DNA of 64,000 bases from Protula sp. h YS-2021 (taxonomy: Eukaryota; Annelida; Polychaeta; Sabellida; Serpulidae). The stretch lies in contig OX457026.1 in NCBI GenBank assembly GCA_949752745.1, positions 36,374,723-36,438,722 of the forward strand, given 5' to 3'. Positions within the stretch are counted from its first letter, which is position 1, and each line of letters starts with the position of its first letter. A program made the translations under genes and the position numbers. The notes under the pieces were generated by a model that ran no database searches, was not told the origin of the DNA, and was given only the letters and a program-made list of their open reading frames with translations. Of this stretch, positions 1 to 12,835 are shown piece after piece.

Positions 1-519
1 CAACTTTCTTCGATGTTCAGCGGCTGAGAAATTTCGCACACAAGATTTTTACGAAATGACGTCATACGCCTGCCTTAATCACCTGACATGCGTCAAAAAT
101 CGAAAGAACCCGCCGACTGACCCAAGGAATATTCATATAAAATTTCAAGTCGATAGAATTTTCCGTTATCGAGATATTTTGCACACAAGATCTTGTTCAA
201 AATATATACATATTTTACGTGATGACGTCATACGCCGCATTCGTTCGTTCTACTCGCGAAAAAAATCTACAGCGTCTTTCGGACAAACCAAGCAACAATC
301 CCACCAAGTTTCAACTTTTTCCGATGTTGACCGGCTGAGAAATTTCGCACACAAGATTTTTACGTAATGACGTCATACGCTTGCCCTAATCACGTGACAT
401 GCGTCAAAAGTTGACAGAACCGTCCGACCTTACCAAGGAATAATTCGATCAAGTTTGAAGTTGATCCGACGTTTCGTTCTCGAGATATCTTGCACACAAC
501 ACTTTGTTCACAACAGACT

Positions 520-520
<1 letters not shown>
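1..520. repeat. Tandem repeat of about 155 bp carrying CRE palindromes
   Basis: The stretch from base 1 is repeated from about 318 (shared GGCTGAGAAATTTCGCACAC and ACGTCATACGC segments), and a half-period copy lies between. TGACGTCA occurs at 57-64, 223-230 and 368-375, giving spacings of 166 and 145. Related single units lie at 2,763-2,945 and about 3,885-3,945. The left end is cut by the window edge. Confidence 0.75.
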
Positions 521-556
<36 letters not shown>

Positions 557-588
557 ACACACACACGTACACACATACACACACACAG
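521..588. repeat. (AC)n microsatellite
   Basis: Near-perfect AC dinucleotide array with a few G or T interruptions. It produces artefactual open frames of Thr/His and Cys/Val on both strands. Confidence 0.95.
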
Positions 589-1103
589 AACGTACAAACA
601 CTATATGTCTCCCCTTGGTCGGGGAGACATAATTACTATCCAATAAAAATAAATAATAATCAAAACGGGAAGTGCTGAAATGGGCTTGAATTATTTCTCG
701 TCAGACTGATCGATAAAACATATTTCCCATTCATCTCTCGGAAAGGCACTTGACTGCTGAAATGTGCACCAAATGACCGAATCGAAAAAAATTGTGAGTG
801 CATTATGGGTAAATGTAAATAATTTGGAAGAACTTGCGCAAAGAATGTCACCCACTTTTGATGTGTTTTATCACAATAATTAATGTGTATAAATCTGTCA
901 CAATATCTGTATTTTTCAATCACATGAACAGATGGTTTGCTTACTTACTTGCTCGAGGATGGTGAAAAAACAAGAATGTGCAAGGACATTTTGACCAGCG
1001 AAGATCTAGTGAATCAAGTATCAATAGGTTTGTAGTCACAATTTAAAAACCGGTTACTGACCATTTTTCAAAAGCCGGCATTTGCCTAATCTGTGGTGGA
1101 TCT

Positions 1104-1104
<1 letters not shown>

Positions 1105-1134
<30 letters not shown>
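1105..1134. repeat. Poly-A tract of 30
   Basis: Thirty uninterrupted A. It could be the 3' tail of a retroposed copy, but no element was recognised upstream. The bases between the AC array and this tract show no gene. Confidence 0.8.
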
Positions 1135-1135
<1 letters not shown>

Positions 1136-1189
1136 GAAGAGCCCTAACGTTGGACTAAGACGTAGAAAAGGAAAGCATTGTGACTAAAA

Positions 1190-2045
1190 TTACTTGCAGA
1201 AGAACTATTTTTGAAAAACATGATCCCTAAAACATTTAAACGGCGGCATCAGGCCATTTTTAGGGGAGGGGAATCAAATGAAAAGTCATAATCTAAAATT
1301 TCAAATAAAAAAAATCAAACTGCAGCAGGCAACGCATTTGAGAAAACAAAAGCATTTAAAGTGCCGCCAGTTGGTCAAAAAAGTAACTTTTTAAAAAGAA
1401 ACATTCAAGGAACAATTGTTCAAAATTTAAAAGGAATCTGGTCAAACTGTGGGAGAAGAAGCATTTTGAATATTAGCTACTATTTTTTAAATGCTTATAT
1501 TTAGCTAAATTTTGGCGGATTGCCAAAAAAGTAATTTTTTAAAAGAGGATCGCCTAGCGAACATTTATGCAAAATTTGAAGGCAATCTGATCCAAATTGG
1601 GGGAGTAAGAAGCATTTTAAAAATTGGCTACTGAAAAGTGCCCCGCTTTTAGTCAATCTTTGGTGAATCGCCAAAAAAGTTGCGCTTTAAGAGAGGACAA
1701 GATAGTGAACATTTATGCATAATTTGAAGGCAATCCGATTAAAATTGTGGAAGAAAAAAACCTTTGAACAATGGCTAATAAAAATTTTGAAATACACCCA
1801 TTTAGCCAATAAACATTCATACAAAATTTGAAAGTAGTTCGAGCCAAATCGTGGGAGTCGAAGCATTTTAAAAATTGGCTACCAAAAAATTATAAACGTC
1901 TCCCATTTTGCCAGTTTTTGGTGGGTCCACAAAAGAGCAATTTTTCAAGACAGAACCAGCTACGGAACAATCATTCAAAATTGGAAATTGGAATCTGATT
2001 CAAACAGTGAGAGTAGAAGCATTTTGCAAACTTGCAACCAAAAAC
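1190..2045. repeat. Degenerate tandem repeat, period about 130 bp
   Basis: Six or so diverged units share the order CCAAAAAAGTAA-TTTTTAA, ACATTTATGCAAAATTTGAAGG, AATCTGAT, GAAGCATTTTAAAAATTGGC. Units are easy to align around 1,520-1,640, 1,660-1,770 and 1,800-1,890 and fade outward. No coding potential. Confidence 0.7.
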
Positions 2046-2152
2046 AGGTTTTTATTTACTTTTGACCCTGGTCTTTACAGTGGTTACGGACAGGCAGGTT
2101 TTACTGTACGTCGTTTAATACGTCGCTACATCGCCAATTTCCTACTTCATTT

Positions 2153-2154
<2 letters not shown>

Positions 2155-2193
<39 letters not shown>
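2155..2193. repeat. Poly-T tract of 39
   Basis: Thirty-nine consecutive T. The open frame across it (Phe-rich) is an artefact. Confidence 0.85.
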
Positions 2194-2196
<3 letters not shown>

Positions 2197-2762
2197 TACT
2201 CCTCCCCCAACCCCCTCGGAAAGCAACCATAACTGGTTTACATATACACCTTGTCTTCGTACATTCTCCTCAGAAAAGCAATACAAAGGCAGCTCCCTAA
2301 TTGTCCAATAGATACCTCACCTCGACGGGGAGGGACATTTTGGTGCTGAAATTGTGAGCTGCTTCTCAAAGCACAAGATAGCAGTTATACCCTGCCAATA
2401 CAGCCGTGGGAAATACTTCCGGGTACCACAAACAATGCCTTATTTACTTTTCAACTAATGATAACACGCATCCTTCTGGATTCGAAAAAAAACTAAAGGG
2501 AACAATAAGTGAGCCCACATAAAAGGCTGTGCGATGCTATATTTAGCCAGCTCCGACAACTTGTTCACTCGTTAAAAAGGTCACCGCCCCCCCCCTCCCC
2601 CCGCCGCTGATCAAACTCCAGACCCCACTCGTTCACCTCGGAACGGATCTGCATCGGTACACCCCCTCCCCCCTCCTCTGGCCCATCAATATGGGTGCTA
2701 CTAAACCTCGATTACCCAAAACTCATAGAAGTGGGTGTTGTGCGAGTTTGCAATCGTGTTTT

Positions 2763-2945
2763 TGACGCCATATGGCGTCAAGCGTTGCCAAATATGCATC
2801 AACTACAATAGCAACCGGAAGTCCCACCCAAGCCACAACCCCACCAAGTTTGAAGATGGCCATTCTTGTCATTCTCGAGTTATTGTGTTAACAAAGTCAA
2901 GTGTGCACAGCACGTTTTGACGTCACATGACGTCATGCGTTCGCG
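2763..2945. repeat. Single unit of the CRE-bearing repeat, bounded by palindromes
   Basis: Starts with the perfect 18-bp palindrome TGACGCCATATGGCGTCA at 2,763-2,780 and ends with two TGACGTCA sites two bases apart (2,918-2,925 and 2,928-2,935). The interior shares CCACCAAGTTTGAAG and a CTCGAGTTATTG-type segment with the repeat at 1-520. Confidence 0.6.
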
Positions 2946-4260
2946 CTGCAGACGCTAAATACATGAACCGTTGGACACATCCAATGCATTATCTTACGAA
3001 CTTCTGAAGCTGATTATACGTTTCGGTCTGCATTTAGAGTAATGACACAAGAGTTCTTCAAAATTTTACCACGCACTATTTTTGCACTCAGTGTGCTCAG
3101 ATGGGGTGACGCGTAATCGGTACTGCGGTCAGCGAGCATTGATATTTGACTCGGTTTTTGCACTTAAGAAAATAAATATTAAGTGTTTATTTGCTTCGTG
3201 TAATGATTATTTCTGACGTAATACCCTCCCCCCCCCCCCCTAGCCGCGGCATTATATCAGTTATATCTTTATTAATTTCAAATCAATGCACACAAAATTA
3301 CCCGAAGGACGTGTGTAAAATTAGCAACAATTTACCCTTTAAAATAAATATTTACCTTCAAAAATGCCTCCCTTTCTGCCATCAGTGATAATACACTTTA
3401 ATTTATGTGCCTTAAACTCATGTGGTTTAAGAACTAACCTCACAAGCCCGCCTCACAAACAAGTATTTTCTCCCTTTCGAACGTTCCTTCTTATTTTCGT
3501 CAGTTCAACGGAAGTAACTTATTTCAACTCAAATCGCGAAATAACAACGCAACAAATACACAAATGGCGTAATTATATGGCATTTGTAATTAGATGACGT
3601 TTTGTTTTCAGACTGTGCTGTAAATATCGTCACAGTAATAACTTATTTATCGATTTTGAGGACGGTTGCAGTTGATTGTGACTCACTTTCTCCTCAATTT
3701 CAACTCCGAAAACAAGTTTGTTTTTTTTTTTGTTTGCTGTTTACATCTGATCGCATTATGAATATGCTTATAGGGGGGCACCATGCACTCTGGCCTATGA
3801 AAACTGCATGTTAGTTTTTTTCTATCATTTCTTTGTACGCGGAACTTTAGGCATATGATACAATCCCAAACGGCGGAACAACCCAAGGCACTTTCCCACC
3901 AAGTTTGAAGCTGATGCGACGTTTCGTTCGGCAGTTGCCATGATCTGGTAACTGGTATCAAAATCTGGTATCTTCAAAAGACAAACACTACACAAACAGA
4001 ATGCACAAAAACAACGGGGGAAACGTAATTTGTTACATATCAAACAGGTCTGTTTGGGAGTATACCATTTTCTGTTCATTTTGAGCGATTTTTCAAAGAT
4101 CGAAATTAAAAACATCCAGTTAATTGCAATGATAGAATTGTTCGTATCCCAGTTATCTCACAGCGCTGGGGTTTAGACCAAAAACATAAATTAAAAAAAA
4201 ACGTTTTGGTAGACAGTAAATACCATTTTCTTGTAATGTCAAAGAAGGCCGACATGAAGT
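2946..4260. other. Intergenic, no gene recognised
   Basis: Contains a poly-C run near 3,229-3,240, poly-T tracts, and a short relic of the CRE repeat family around 3,885-3,945 (shares CCACCAAGTTTGAAG and GATGCGACGTTTCGTTC). Short open frames here have no recognisable domain. Confidence 0.5.
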
Positions 4261-4267
4261 TACTATC

Positions 4268-4335
4268 GATTGTCAGCTCAGTTGGTTAAAGTGTTGGTTT
4301 GGAAACCACAAGGTCCAAGTTTCGAATCCGTGATA
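4268..4335 (+). repeat. tRNA-like relic, probably a tRNA-derived SINE head
   Basis: Has a D-arm/A-box-like segment (CAGCTCAGTTGGTTAAAG) and a T-arm/B-box-like segment (AGTTTCGAATCC) at tRNA spacing, with TTTGGAAACC between. The acceptor ends and anticodon stem do not pair well, so a functional tRNA is unlikely. No SINE body or tail was identified. Confidence 0.5.
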
Positions 4336-4474
4336 AGCGGAGGATTGACGTTCGCTTCCAACATGTTTACGGAGCTAGAGAAAGAATAATTTAATAACAA
4401 CGTAACCGACAACTTCTATAATGCATGCTCCAGGAACCGAACCCGAACGAAAAAAAGTTTTATAGTTTTATCTT

Positions 4475-4480
4475 TTTATT
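4475..4480 (-). promoter_or_regulatory. Candidate polyadenylation signal of the HSDL2-like gene
   Basis: AATAAA on the minus strand (TTTATT on plus), about 195 bases past the HSDL2 stop codon. The interval 4,673-4,481 would be the 3' untranslated region. In AT-rich DNA a hexamer alone is modest evidence. Confidence 0.45.
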
Positions 4481-4673
4481 TATAAATCATTATAAATATA
4501 GGATAACAGTGGTCATTCTTTCCGAGAACAATTACATTTTTTGTGCGAGCGCGTGAAACGTCCATTTGAACTCAATAAATATTTGCAAAACATATTAATT
4601 TTACACGCTGCTTCAGTACAAAACTGAAATGTAGAAAATACTAAGTAAGTATATTCTACTTGGCACCATCTTT

Positions 4674-7600
4674 TTATAACTTGGCTTTGTTCATTTGTTT
4701 CATGAGTTTCTCTAGTTTCATGGCCAGACCTAGATCGCCTTTAATCTTCATTTTTCCCGTCATAAAGGCCGTCGTGGGGTTGAGCTTTCCTGCGAACATT
4801 TGCACGAACATCTCCGGGGTCATGATGAAGGTCACTTCGGCATTGCCACGCGGTGGCTCACCTTGACCCGCCGAGCCAGAGTTGTTCTTTAAATCCAAAT
4901 GCCACGTGCCTGCGTCTGAAAATAGGAATGCAATCATAATCACGATTCCAATTCTTTTTTTTTTTAAATAATTTATTTATGGTTTCTGGTACTTTTTTAT
5001 ACAAAAAACAGTCCCCTTTTTTATCTTAAAATCTGCCCTGTAATATATAAAAATCGGCAGTATTTGCAGTACTTTCTTGCCTACATATATTATTATTACA
5101 CAATACTTACACAAAATAAATGGTTTTATTAAAACCACATCTGTAAATGAACGAACGATGTGCGTTCCTCATAAACCTTGCTTTAGAAACAATTTTTCAC
5201 TTTTCATTTTCACCATGAGTCCGACCCTGTCATCATTAGTTTCACAACTGTTTTGACTTAATTAATGTTATACTTCAGTGACATATCGTAAAAGTACTCA
5301 GTAGAATGCTGGCCCACAATATCCACCATCCTATTACCTTTCAAATCGAAGGCATAGACGCCGTTCACCGACTTGATGATATCGTCGTTGATCATGGCTT
5401 TCAGGGTACTGAAGGTGCTGTTTAGCTCGGCATTGCCGCTGCTCTTGGCGGCGTCGGGGTGGTCCCACTTGGGTGAGCCGCCGTGCTCTTTGATCTGCTC
5501 GCTGATGGCTGCTGGGTCCGTCTCGTCCAGAAAGAAATCCGGTATCAGCGTAGGATCTGAAACCGGCAATCAATCGCTGTAGTAAAAATTCAACTTTACC
5601 GAGCAAATATCATTGTTTAAAAAATTAACATGAAAATGAATGACCGTACTACACACGCTGCTGCCTAGATATTTTATGGCTCTTAATATTCTAAATTAAT
5701 TTAACGTTTTCAATTGGTTTCAAAGTAAAAAAATATTGTTTGTGTGTCTGTTCTTTCTAGTTTTGTTACAAGTATTGCAAGACAGTATGGAGAACCCCAA
5801 CGCCCAGCCCCACCACCCCCCCCCCCCAACCCCCAGCAACCAACAAAAAAAGCAACTACAAAATTAAAATGCTCAATTGAATTACATATGCTGTACACGC
5901 ATGTGAATTAAATACACCCATTATAAAGGGTGCTGTTGAGCGGGACCAAACAGGGCACTGACTGCCGAGACGAAGCACTTACTTTCCACATAATTGTACT
6001 GCTTAAAGTCGGTCACGCCTTCGGCACGGAGTAACACTTCATCGACGACGAAATGGCCCGTGTACGCTTTGCTGTCTTTGCATAGAATGGCGTAGGCGGC
6101 GTCTGCCATGATATCCGGTTTACGACACTGCGTCTTCACTTGTTCCCCACCTCCCAGCATCTCCATAGCAGCCGTGTAAATCCCTAAACGGAATTTCGCA
6201 CAAAATGCCTGAGGCATTCTGGCCAGTCAGACATTCTGTCCAGTTAAATACTCAATCGAATGGACGGTAAGTGGACTCACATAGCGGTTATTTTCAGTGT
6301 CTTCCGACAAATCCGACTTTTTTCACTTTTAACGCCGTAATTTCCATATCCGGTTTTGGATAATTTGAATGAACGTATTAATTTCACATCTTGCAATGGG
6401 TAATATTTCAGAACGATATTGGTTTCGATTTTAACGTTGAATTGTTTACACTCTTTTCACGGACTCACTCGTAGCTTACTCTACGGCCGCCCACATTTAC
6501 CTTAGGGATAAAAACATTGGTCAAACCCGAGACAGTCCGTTAACATATTTGGTAATCGGTAAGCGCACACTATATTGGCCTGTAATGGAAAGTTTCCTTT
6601 GTCTTGGTCAGCCGGGCAATGAGAATGTCGTTCTTTTTACCTGTTTGTGGCCATAAAGCGTTGACGGCAATTCCATCGGCCTTGAACTCTTCCGCCATGC
6701 CAAGGACACACATAGACATACCGTACTTCGCCATGGTGTACGCTATCAACACACAGGGTCAAGGTCAGCCTATTTACTTCAATATCCGTGCAAGCTTATA
6801 CGATATATGCCAAAGATGAGATATTCCCCGATACCGCTCCTTAGCTGGCGAAGACTTATCTCATCTTATAGATGCTGCGGCAAGACTGTTTACACTTCCT
6901 TCTAGCTATGTACTTAGTTGACAATAAAACTGTTCAGGCACTGATATGTCCACTTTGCGGGAAACTTACCTACATGATCTTTGAACCACCGTGGATTCAT
7001 GTTCAGCGGAGGGCTGATGTTCAAGATGTGTGGGTTTCTTCCTTTCTTTAAATACGGTGCACAGTATTTGGAGCTTAAAAGAAAGAAGAAAAACCGAGGT
7101 ATTTTACAAATGTCACAAGGAATCTGTGTAATAAGGAAATTCATCCCAAGGAAATCCTTATGATGAAGAATTATTTTGAGATTTTAAACATTTCTAAGGA
7201 AAAGTTTGTTCAGGACTCAACACTGGCAAGTTGCTGCGGTTCAGTGACATTCGGTACTTGTTGAGGCTTCAGTATCTAAAATACTAAGCCGGAGACTGAG
7301 GAAAACACACCTAAATAAATATACCTAAATAAACATACCTAATATAACTCACTTTCATTACGAAAGAAGAGATACAGTTTTAGAAAACTATTGTTTTCAA
7401 CTATGAATGTTGAGATGGTTCAGGAACACGCCGAGACAAACAGGTTGTGACGGCTTGTCTTGGGAGAGTGAAAGCAGATGCTGCCTCTTAAGTGAGAATT
7501 GAGGTGAGAGGAGGGTGGGGTGGAAAAAAACTCCCTTCACCGTCCCAAATTCGCCCTCAATAAACAAAATAAACGAAATAATTATACCGATAATTCAAAC

Positions 7601-9123
7601 ATTCCAAGCTTCTTCTGTTTCAAACAGCCCACTAAATTGCAAAGGAGATTAATTACAGCAAGTACAGAAATAATTTTTGGAAACAATGATCACGACGGTC
7701 ATGTGCCCCCTCCCCCCCCCCCCCACACTCATACTACTCTGCCTTCCTACCCCCTGGTCTGTGTGTGGCCCTGTTCTATTAAAGTAAAAGGTGTTTAAGG
7801 CCGAAACGCTGAATTCAATTGTGTTATATATTGGAGAAATAACCTTCTGACCATGGAGGTGTGACTCTGCGCTCATGAATCATGTTAGCCTTCGGTCGTT
7901 TCTACGAGGCCACCTTTTATATTTGTTAACGTAACAAAAAAAAACAGAACTACAGAGTTTTGAATGAAGTGGCATTTCAAGTCAATAGTTTATTCAAGAG
8001 TGCCTTGCGTCCTATTTGCCTGCGGACATAAAGTTCACTTCCCCCCCACCCCCCCCCCCCCCACCCTCCGAATTCAAACAACATGGACACAACATGGACG
8101 ACAAGCTGTCAGCCATCTCACCAGAGATACGTGCCGCGGGTGTTGACGGAATGCATCAGGTCGTACTTCTTCATGTTGGTCTCTACCGTACCCGTGAGCT
8201 GTATGGCACTGGCATTGTTCACCAGCACGTCAAGGCCACCGAACTCGGCCACCGCGTCCTCCACGGCCTTCTGCACTTGGTCCTCCGATCGTATGTCTAC
8301 TATACACGGCAGGCATTTGCCTCCTGCCTTCTCAACTACAAATACAATACATGACCGCTATAACGGCACAGGATTGTCTAAAATACATGGAATGTAACGA
8401 CGCGGTTTCAGCTCTTAATCACTGTCATTGTATAAAAGCTCCGTCACACTGGAACATGAGGAAGTGAATAATAAGTGGGGAAAACCGACCCATCAGCAGC
8501 CGGTGAACAGTATTTTATTCTTTCGTGTGAAAATCCCTTTTGGTTCAGACTCTCTGTAGCAGCTTACCCGTTTTAGAATAACGTTCTCCCCTCCCTCTTT
8601 CTCTCTCTGTTTTTTTTTTTAACTTACTATGGGTTTACCAAATTTCTAAAGAATTTCTTGACACTTTTTTAGTCATTTGCTTTTGGTGCAAATGATTAAA
8701 TGCCACAAAAGTCATTTGCGATACCGGGTTCACCGGTTCATAAATACTCCCGAGTATTCAGCAACATCTTTCACTTCAAATGACTCTGTACTTAGCAAAA
8801 AAAAAAAAAAAGATTTCGTGAAGTTCCATAAACAAACATTACATAGTTTTAAAAATAATTATACATTTTTACATCACTTTTCAGTCCCACAACAAACATG
8901 CGGTTCTCAATTTATCCCACGTTTGATTTTTCCACGTTAAAACACAATCTGTTCCGTACTTTCTTGAGCGGCTGTGTAAATGGTTCCCGGTAGTTTGGGG
9001 TGGGCTTGAGCAGTCTTGGCAGCAATCACGATGTTGGCGCCATCCCTGGCACATTTGATTGCTATGTCTTTGCCGATGCCACGGCTGGCACCCGTGATGA
9101 AAATCGTACGTCCAGCCAAGCGT
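4674..9123 (-). CDS. HSDL2: HSDL2-like peroxisomal short-chain dehydrogenase with SCP2 domain (5' end incomplete)
   Basis: Hydroxysteroid dehydrogenase-like protein 2: an NAD(P)-binding Rossmann enzyme of the SDR superfamily fused to a sterol carrier protein 2 domain. Its exact substrate is not settled in the family. Seven coding exons join in frame on the minus strand: 9123-8960, 8335-8122, 7073-6970, 6742-6641, 6183-5983, 5556-5338 and 4915-4674 (TAA), 1,246 nt in all. Every junction is GT-AG and phases agree. Visible motifs are TGASRGIG (cofactor loop), NNASA, the NISPP serine, YTMAK (YxxxK catalytic pair), then a C-terminal SCP2 domain in the last two exons. The protein ends in AKL, a peroxisomal targeting signal 1 (peroxisomal location is inferred from this). 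Exon 1, needed to supply the start and two bases of the first split codon, is not securely found. A stretch at 9340-9277 beginning ATG fits by phase, but its donor (GTATTC) is weak and it lacks the usual NTGK-type lead-in. No frame breaks are seen, so the gene looks functional. Confidence 0.93.
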
Positions 9124-10900
9124 CTGTAGCAATACAAACAAAACACGTTTTCAAAACATTCGTCTCGGTTTGAAGCATAAGCCTGACATTTTACATCAAA
9201 TCGCGTCACTAAGTCACCAGCAAAAACGAAGATCAATTTCTTGGTCGTCAAGAACAAAAAAGGATTTTCTCGAGAAGAATACCTGGGGAATCTATCACCA
9301 CTCCTGCATACCATCAATTTTATTTTGCCATTTTTTGACATGTAGTCTCTCATATATGACCCACGGCCTATATATTAAGTATTTTTCGATCACTCTTGGT
9401 TTCACTTTCGATCTTGGGCTCCCCCCTGCCGCGTCCTTCTCCCAGTCTAACAAGACAATCGTAGATTGCACATCCCCCGCCGCGCCGTATGGTCACAGAG
9501 GAGAAAAAGGTACCCTAAGTAAACGACTAAGTCCAAACATTTCAAGATCCATGACTTTGACATTTTTCGATGAAATCAAAAATTAACCTGACTTTGCAAA
9601 ACTACATTATATATTCTTTCATTTCCTAAGGTATGGTATGCCGGCGATCAACGGTTAAGGACGTATGGCCTGGACAAAAGTGATAACGGACAGACGGACA
9701 CGGGGCGTTTCTATAAACCCTGCCTCCGCTAGGACAGCAGGGGATAATAAACTTGTGAACTCGATTATTTCACTAAATTTGACTAATAATTGCTTTTCGA
9801 CACAAAAATCGTATTTAACTGGTTCCCATGAATAATCTTAACATGCCAAAGTTAGAATTTCCTTTGTCTATACTGGTTCTGCTGTCAAAACTGGCTTCAA
9901 AAAGCGGCTCCCTACGGAAAGTCGGTGTCGGCGCTTCCATTTCTCTCGCTGAGACGCCAATACAGGTCAAGTCCACTCGCTTTCAGGGCCCACTGTGGCG
10001 ATATTACTAGATATTAATTTACTTACAAATCTTGTTCACACTATATGACCTAGTGATACAATCACGACTTTCAATGAGATAAGTTTTTTTCTCTTTTCTG
10101 TACGTTTCTTTACACGGAAGGGAACGAATACCCTTCTTCAGAGAAGATAATATAATAAACCGTTAACACAATAATTTTAGAATATATTTTTCAGTCTGTC
10201 CCTTAAACCAGTGAAAACAGATGAAACACAAAGAAAAAATGTTTATAAATAAGATTTTCACAGTCAACAAGTTTGATCAGATTCCCCTTCTTCTCGATAA
10301 TCTCATTGGTGTTGACCAATCAAAGCACGAATAAAATCAGTCAAGTGAAATACTGCCCAAATGATCTGGGTCAGCTGGGATAATTTTACAAACGTAATTT
10401 ATGAAAAAGGAGAGATTCGAGAATTGCGACGTTTATATGCAAGTGACAGGCAAATGAATATCATTAAAAGTTTTTCGATCCCAACTTTTCAGACAGCGCA
10501 CGTGAGGAGACCACATCATGTAACATTTAAACACCTGGGAAACTTGTGATTAGTATACATTATTTTAACTTCAACTAAAAATACAAGAAATCTAAGAGTA
10601 CTTTATGCCGGCTTGTGTGCGCAGGAACAGAAGTTCCAGGAGTTCCCCGTTTTTTTCCTCAGAAGCGGGAGTACTTAGCATCCACAAATAAACTGCCGTG
10701 GATATGACAGTAGATCTGGAATATGTTGTAGTCTTCTCGCACTGTGTCATACAATAAATGCTTAGCTTATACTGACTGCCTATATTCAGTCACTACTTCA
10801 TACACTACTCGTCAGATACGTGTAGGAGGGGAGCCATTTGGAACAATACGCTGAGATTTTGGTAGAACATTTCTGAACACATTTCTACTTTAGTGTTTTT
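9124..10900. other. Intergenic or HSDL2 intron 1, no gene recognised
   Basis: Should contain the missing first HSDL2 exon unless intron 1 is longer. No convincing exon was seen beyond the weak candidate at 9,277-9,340. There are poly-C and AT-rich tracts and no domain-bearing open frame. Confidence 0.4.
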
Positions 10901-10949
10901 ACACGGATTACAGGTCAGTCCGGCTTGCGAGGTCGAGGGTCGCACCAGC

Positions 10950-12040
10950 TAAATACACCTGAGGCCCTCACGCGCTCATTGGGGGCCCGGTAATAAAATC
11001 TCGATTAGCGGTCCTATTATCCAGCTATCTTATTCTCAAATGTTTGTACATTATTTTATACTTTTGAGTGTCTTTTTATTATTTATCTGCACAGCAGTTT
11101 CATGACCCCTTTCGAATAGGGCACCTTTCTCAATGGTGATTTTTATTAACGGTCTCGAATGAGCACATGAGGGCCGCTGATGCATCTAAATGGTATGTAT
11201 TTTTCTGTAACACATTTGAGTGTTTTGGGTTCCTCTGCATTGCATTCTATGACACTATAAAACATTTTCAATAATGCACCTTTCTTTGTTTTCTTCCGCC
11301 ATACTTGATGATTTTCTTCCCACCGTGCTCTGGCAATCCTTTCAACTCAAATATTCCTTGTTTTGCGATACTTTGCCAACGAAAAATGTTTTCAACTGCG
11401 GAAGGTGTTCGTTTTCATTTTACCAATTTGGATCCACCGTAACCATTCGTTCTCCACTCGCACCAGATAGATACACAGGGATCGTTCTCGGGCTCGCCGA
11501 AATCGACGGAAAATTTTGAGCTGAGAAATTTGTGATATTTTCAGCGCGAAGACAACTGCAGTTAAGCACAGCAAGAACAAGTGTGTTAATTTGCGAACGC
11601 CGAAGGCGCGAGCCCGAAAAATTTACATCAGACAACTTAAAATCTCTGCAAGTACCGAGCCCCCGCCCACCCCCCCCCCCCCCCCCCACTCGACGGATTG
11701 CGTCGATCGACGGAAAAAAACGACCCCTGGAAACACTAAGGGGCTCATGGGCTCACTAGCTGCCGGGTAATCAAAAAGGGTCTAACATTCAGGTATTTTA
11801 GTGTTAAATGTTTGCATATTGTTTTCTTATACTTTTGAGTGTTTTTGGTTCAAAAATTCAATGCTTTGCATTTAAAGGACTCCAGTAATGCACCTTTCTT
11901 CACAGAGATTTTTATCACTAAGCCCAAATGAGCGCATGACGATCTCTGGTGTATGTAACTATTACACTAAACAATAAGACATTGTTACCATCGCGCCTTT
12001 CATGAGCGCATACAGGCCGCTTAGCGTACCCAACAAGTAG
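10950..12040. repeat. Two diverged direct copies of a dispersed repeat
   Basis: Copy 1 (about 10,980-11,290) and copy 2 (about 11,740-12,040) share, in order, a CCCGGTAATNAAAA segment, TATACTTTTGAGTGT, AATGCACCTTTCTT, GGTGATTTTTATNA and AATGAGCNCATGA. The middle holds a poly-C run near 11,670-11,688. No gene seen. Confidence 0.55.
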
Positions 12041-12835
12041 TTCTTCCCAAACTGACAGATTGTTTCTATATCTTGACTGACAATCTAGAATTTGTGCTTA
12101 TGCTCACCTCTGACATCAGACACTTGTAAAACTGCTTTTTAGTGCAAAGTAACAGAGAACAAAATATAACAGTTAATTCGATGTTCTTAATTTATAACGA
12201 CAGTTTTTATTGAATTATCCATATTAAAGGATTGTACTCTCACAATTTTTGTAAATTCCAACATCCATTTCATGACAAGTGACGCCCATGTTTGGCTTTA
12301 GACTTAACAGCCAACGACAGCAGGAATTTCATCGACAACACGTCGTTCATTTCTGACTTTCAATTTCATTGGTTCACGAGACTAGACATCTAAATAGATG
12401 TGGATCATAATGGCTGAATTTGTTGGGAAAAAATTTTCTTTTTGTTTTGTGTGAATTATTCATCTGACACGTCTTATACCCCTAATCACACTTTGGGTGC
12501 TTTGGGTAAAGTGCGCAAGAATTTTGCATTTCGAATGCAATGGAACCGGGGAAAAAGAAATAACTGATAAAAGAACTATTTCAAACAAGATAAAAATTTG
12601 AAACAAAATTTATTTGTTAAAACTTTGATTAAGCTTTTAAAATACTATACGGGTTGTTACAAAACACGATTTTTTTTGTTGTAGACAAACTTTGACATTT
12701 AGGCTAAATTACTGTATCTTTTACTTCTTTTTTCTCACCCATGATTTTTGTGCATTTTTTTTTTCGAAACGCCCAAAGTGTGCTGTGGCCTATTAATTGC
12801 TTAGAAGCAATAAGCGGATTCGTTATTAGACTCCG
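12041..12835. other. AT-rich spacer, no gene recognised
   Basis: AT-rich single-copy-looking sequence with T-runs. No open frame with a recognisable domain and no RNA gene. Confidence 0.4.

Noticed and set aside
390..678. Cys/Val and Thr/His open frames
   Set aside because: Translation of the AC microsatellite.
4268..4335. Functional tRNA gene
   Set aside because: A- and B-box-like words are present but acceptor and anticodon stems do not pair.
7520..7798. Plus-strand frame of 92 codons inside the HSDL2 gene
   Set aside because: Lies in an intron on the opposite strand, contains a poly-C-derived Pro/His run, and has no recognised domain.
9277..9340. First exon of the HSDL2-like gene
   Set aside because: The phase fits, but the donor is weak and the residues do not resemble the usual N-terminus; kept only as a possibility.
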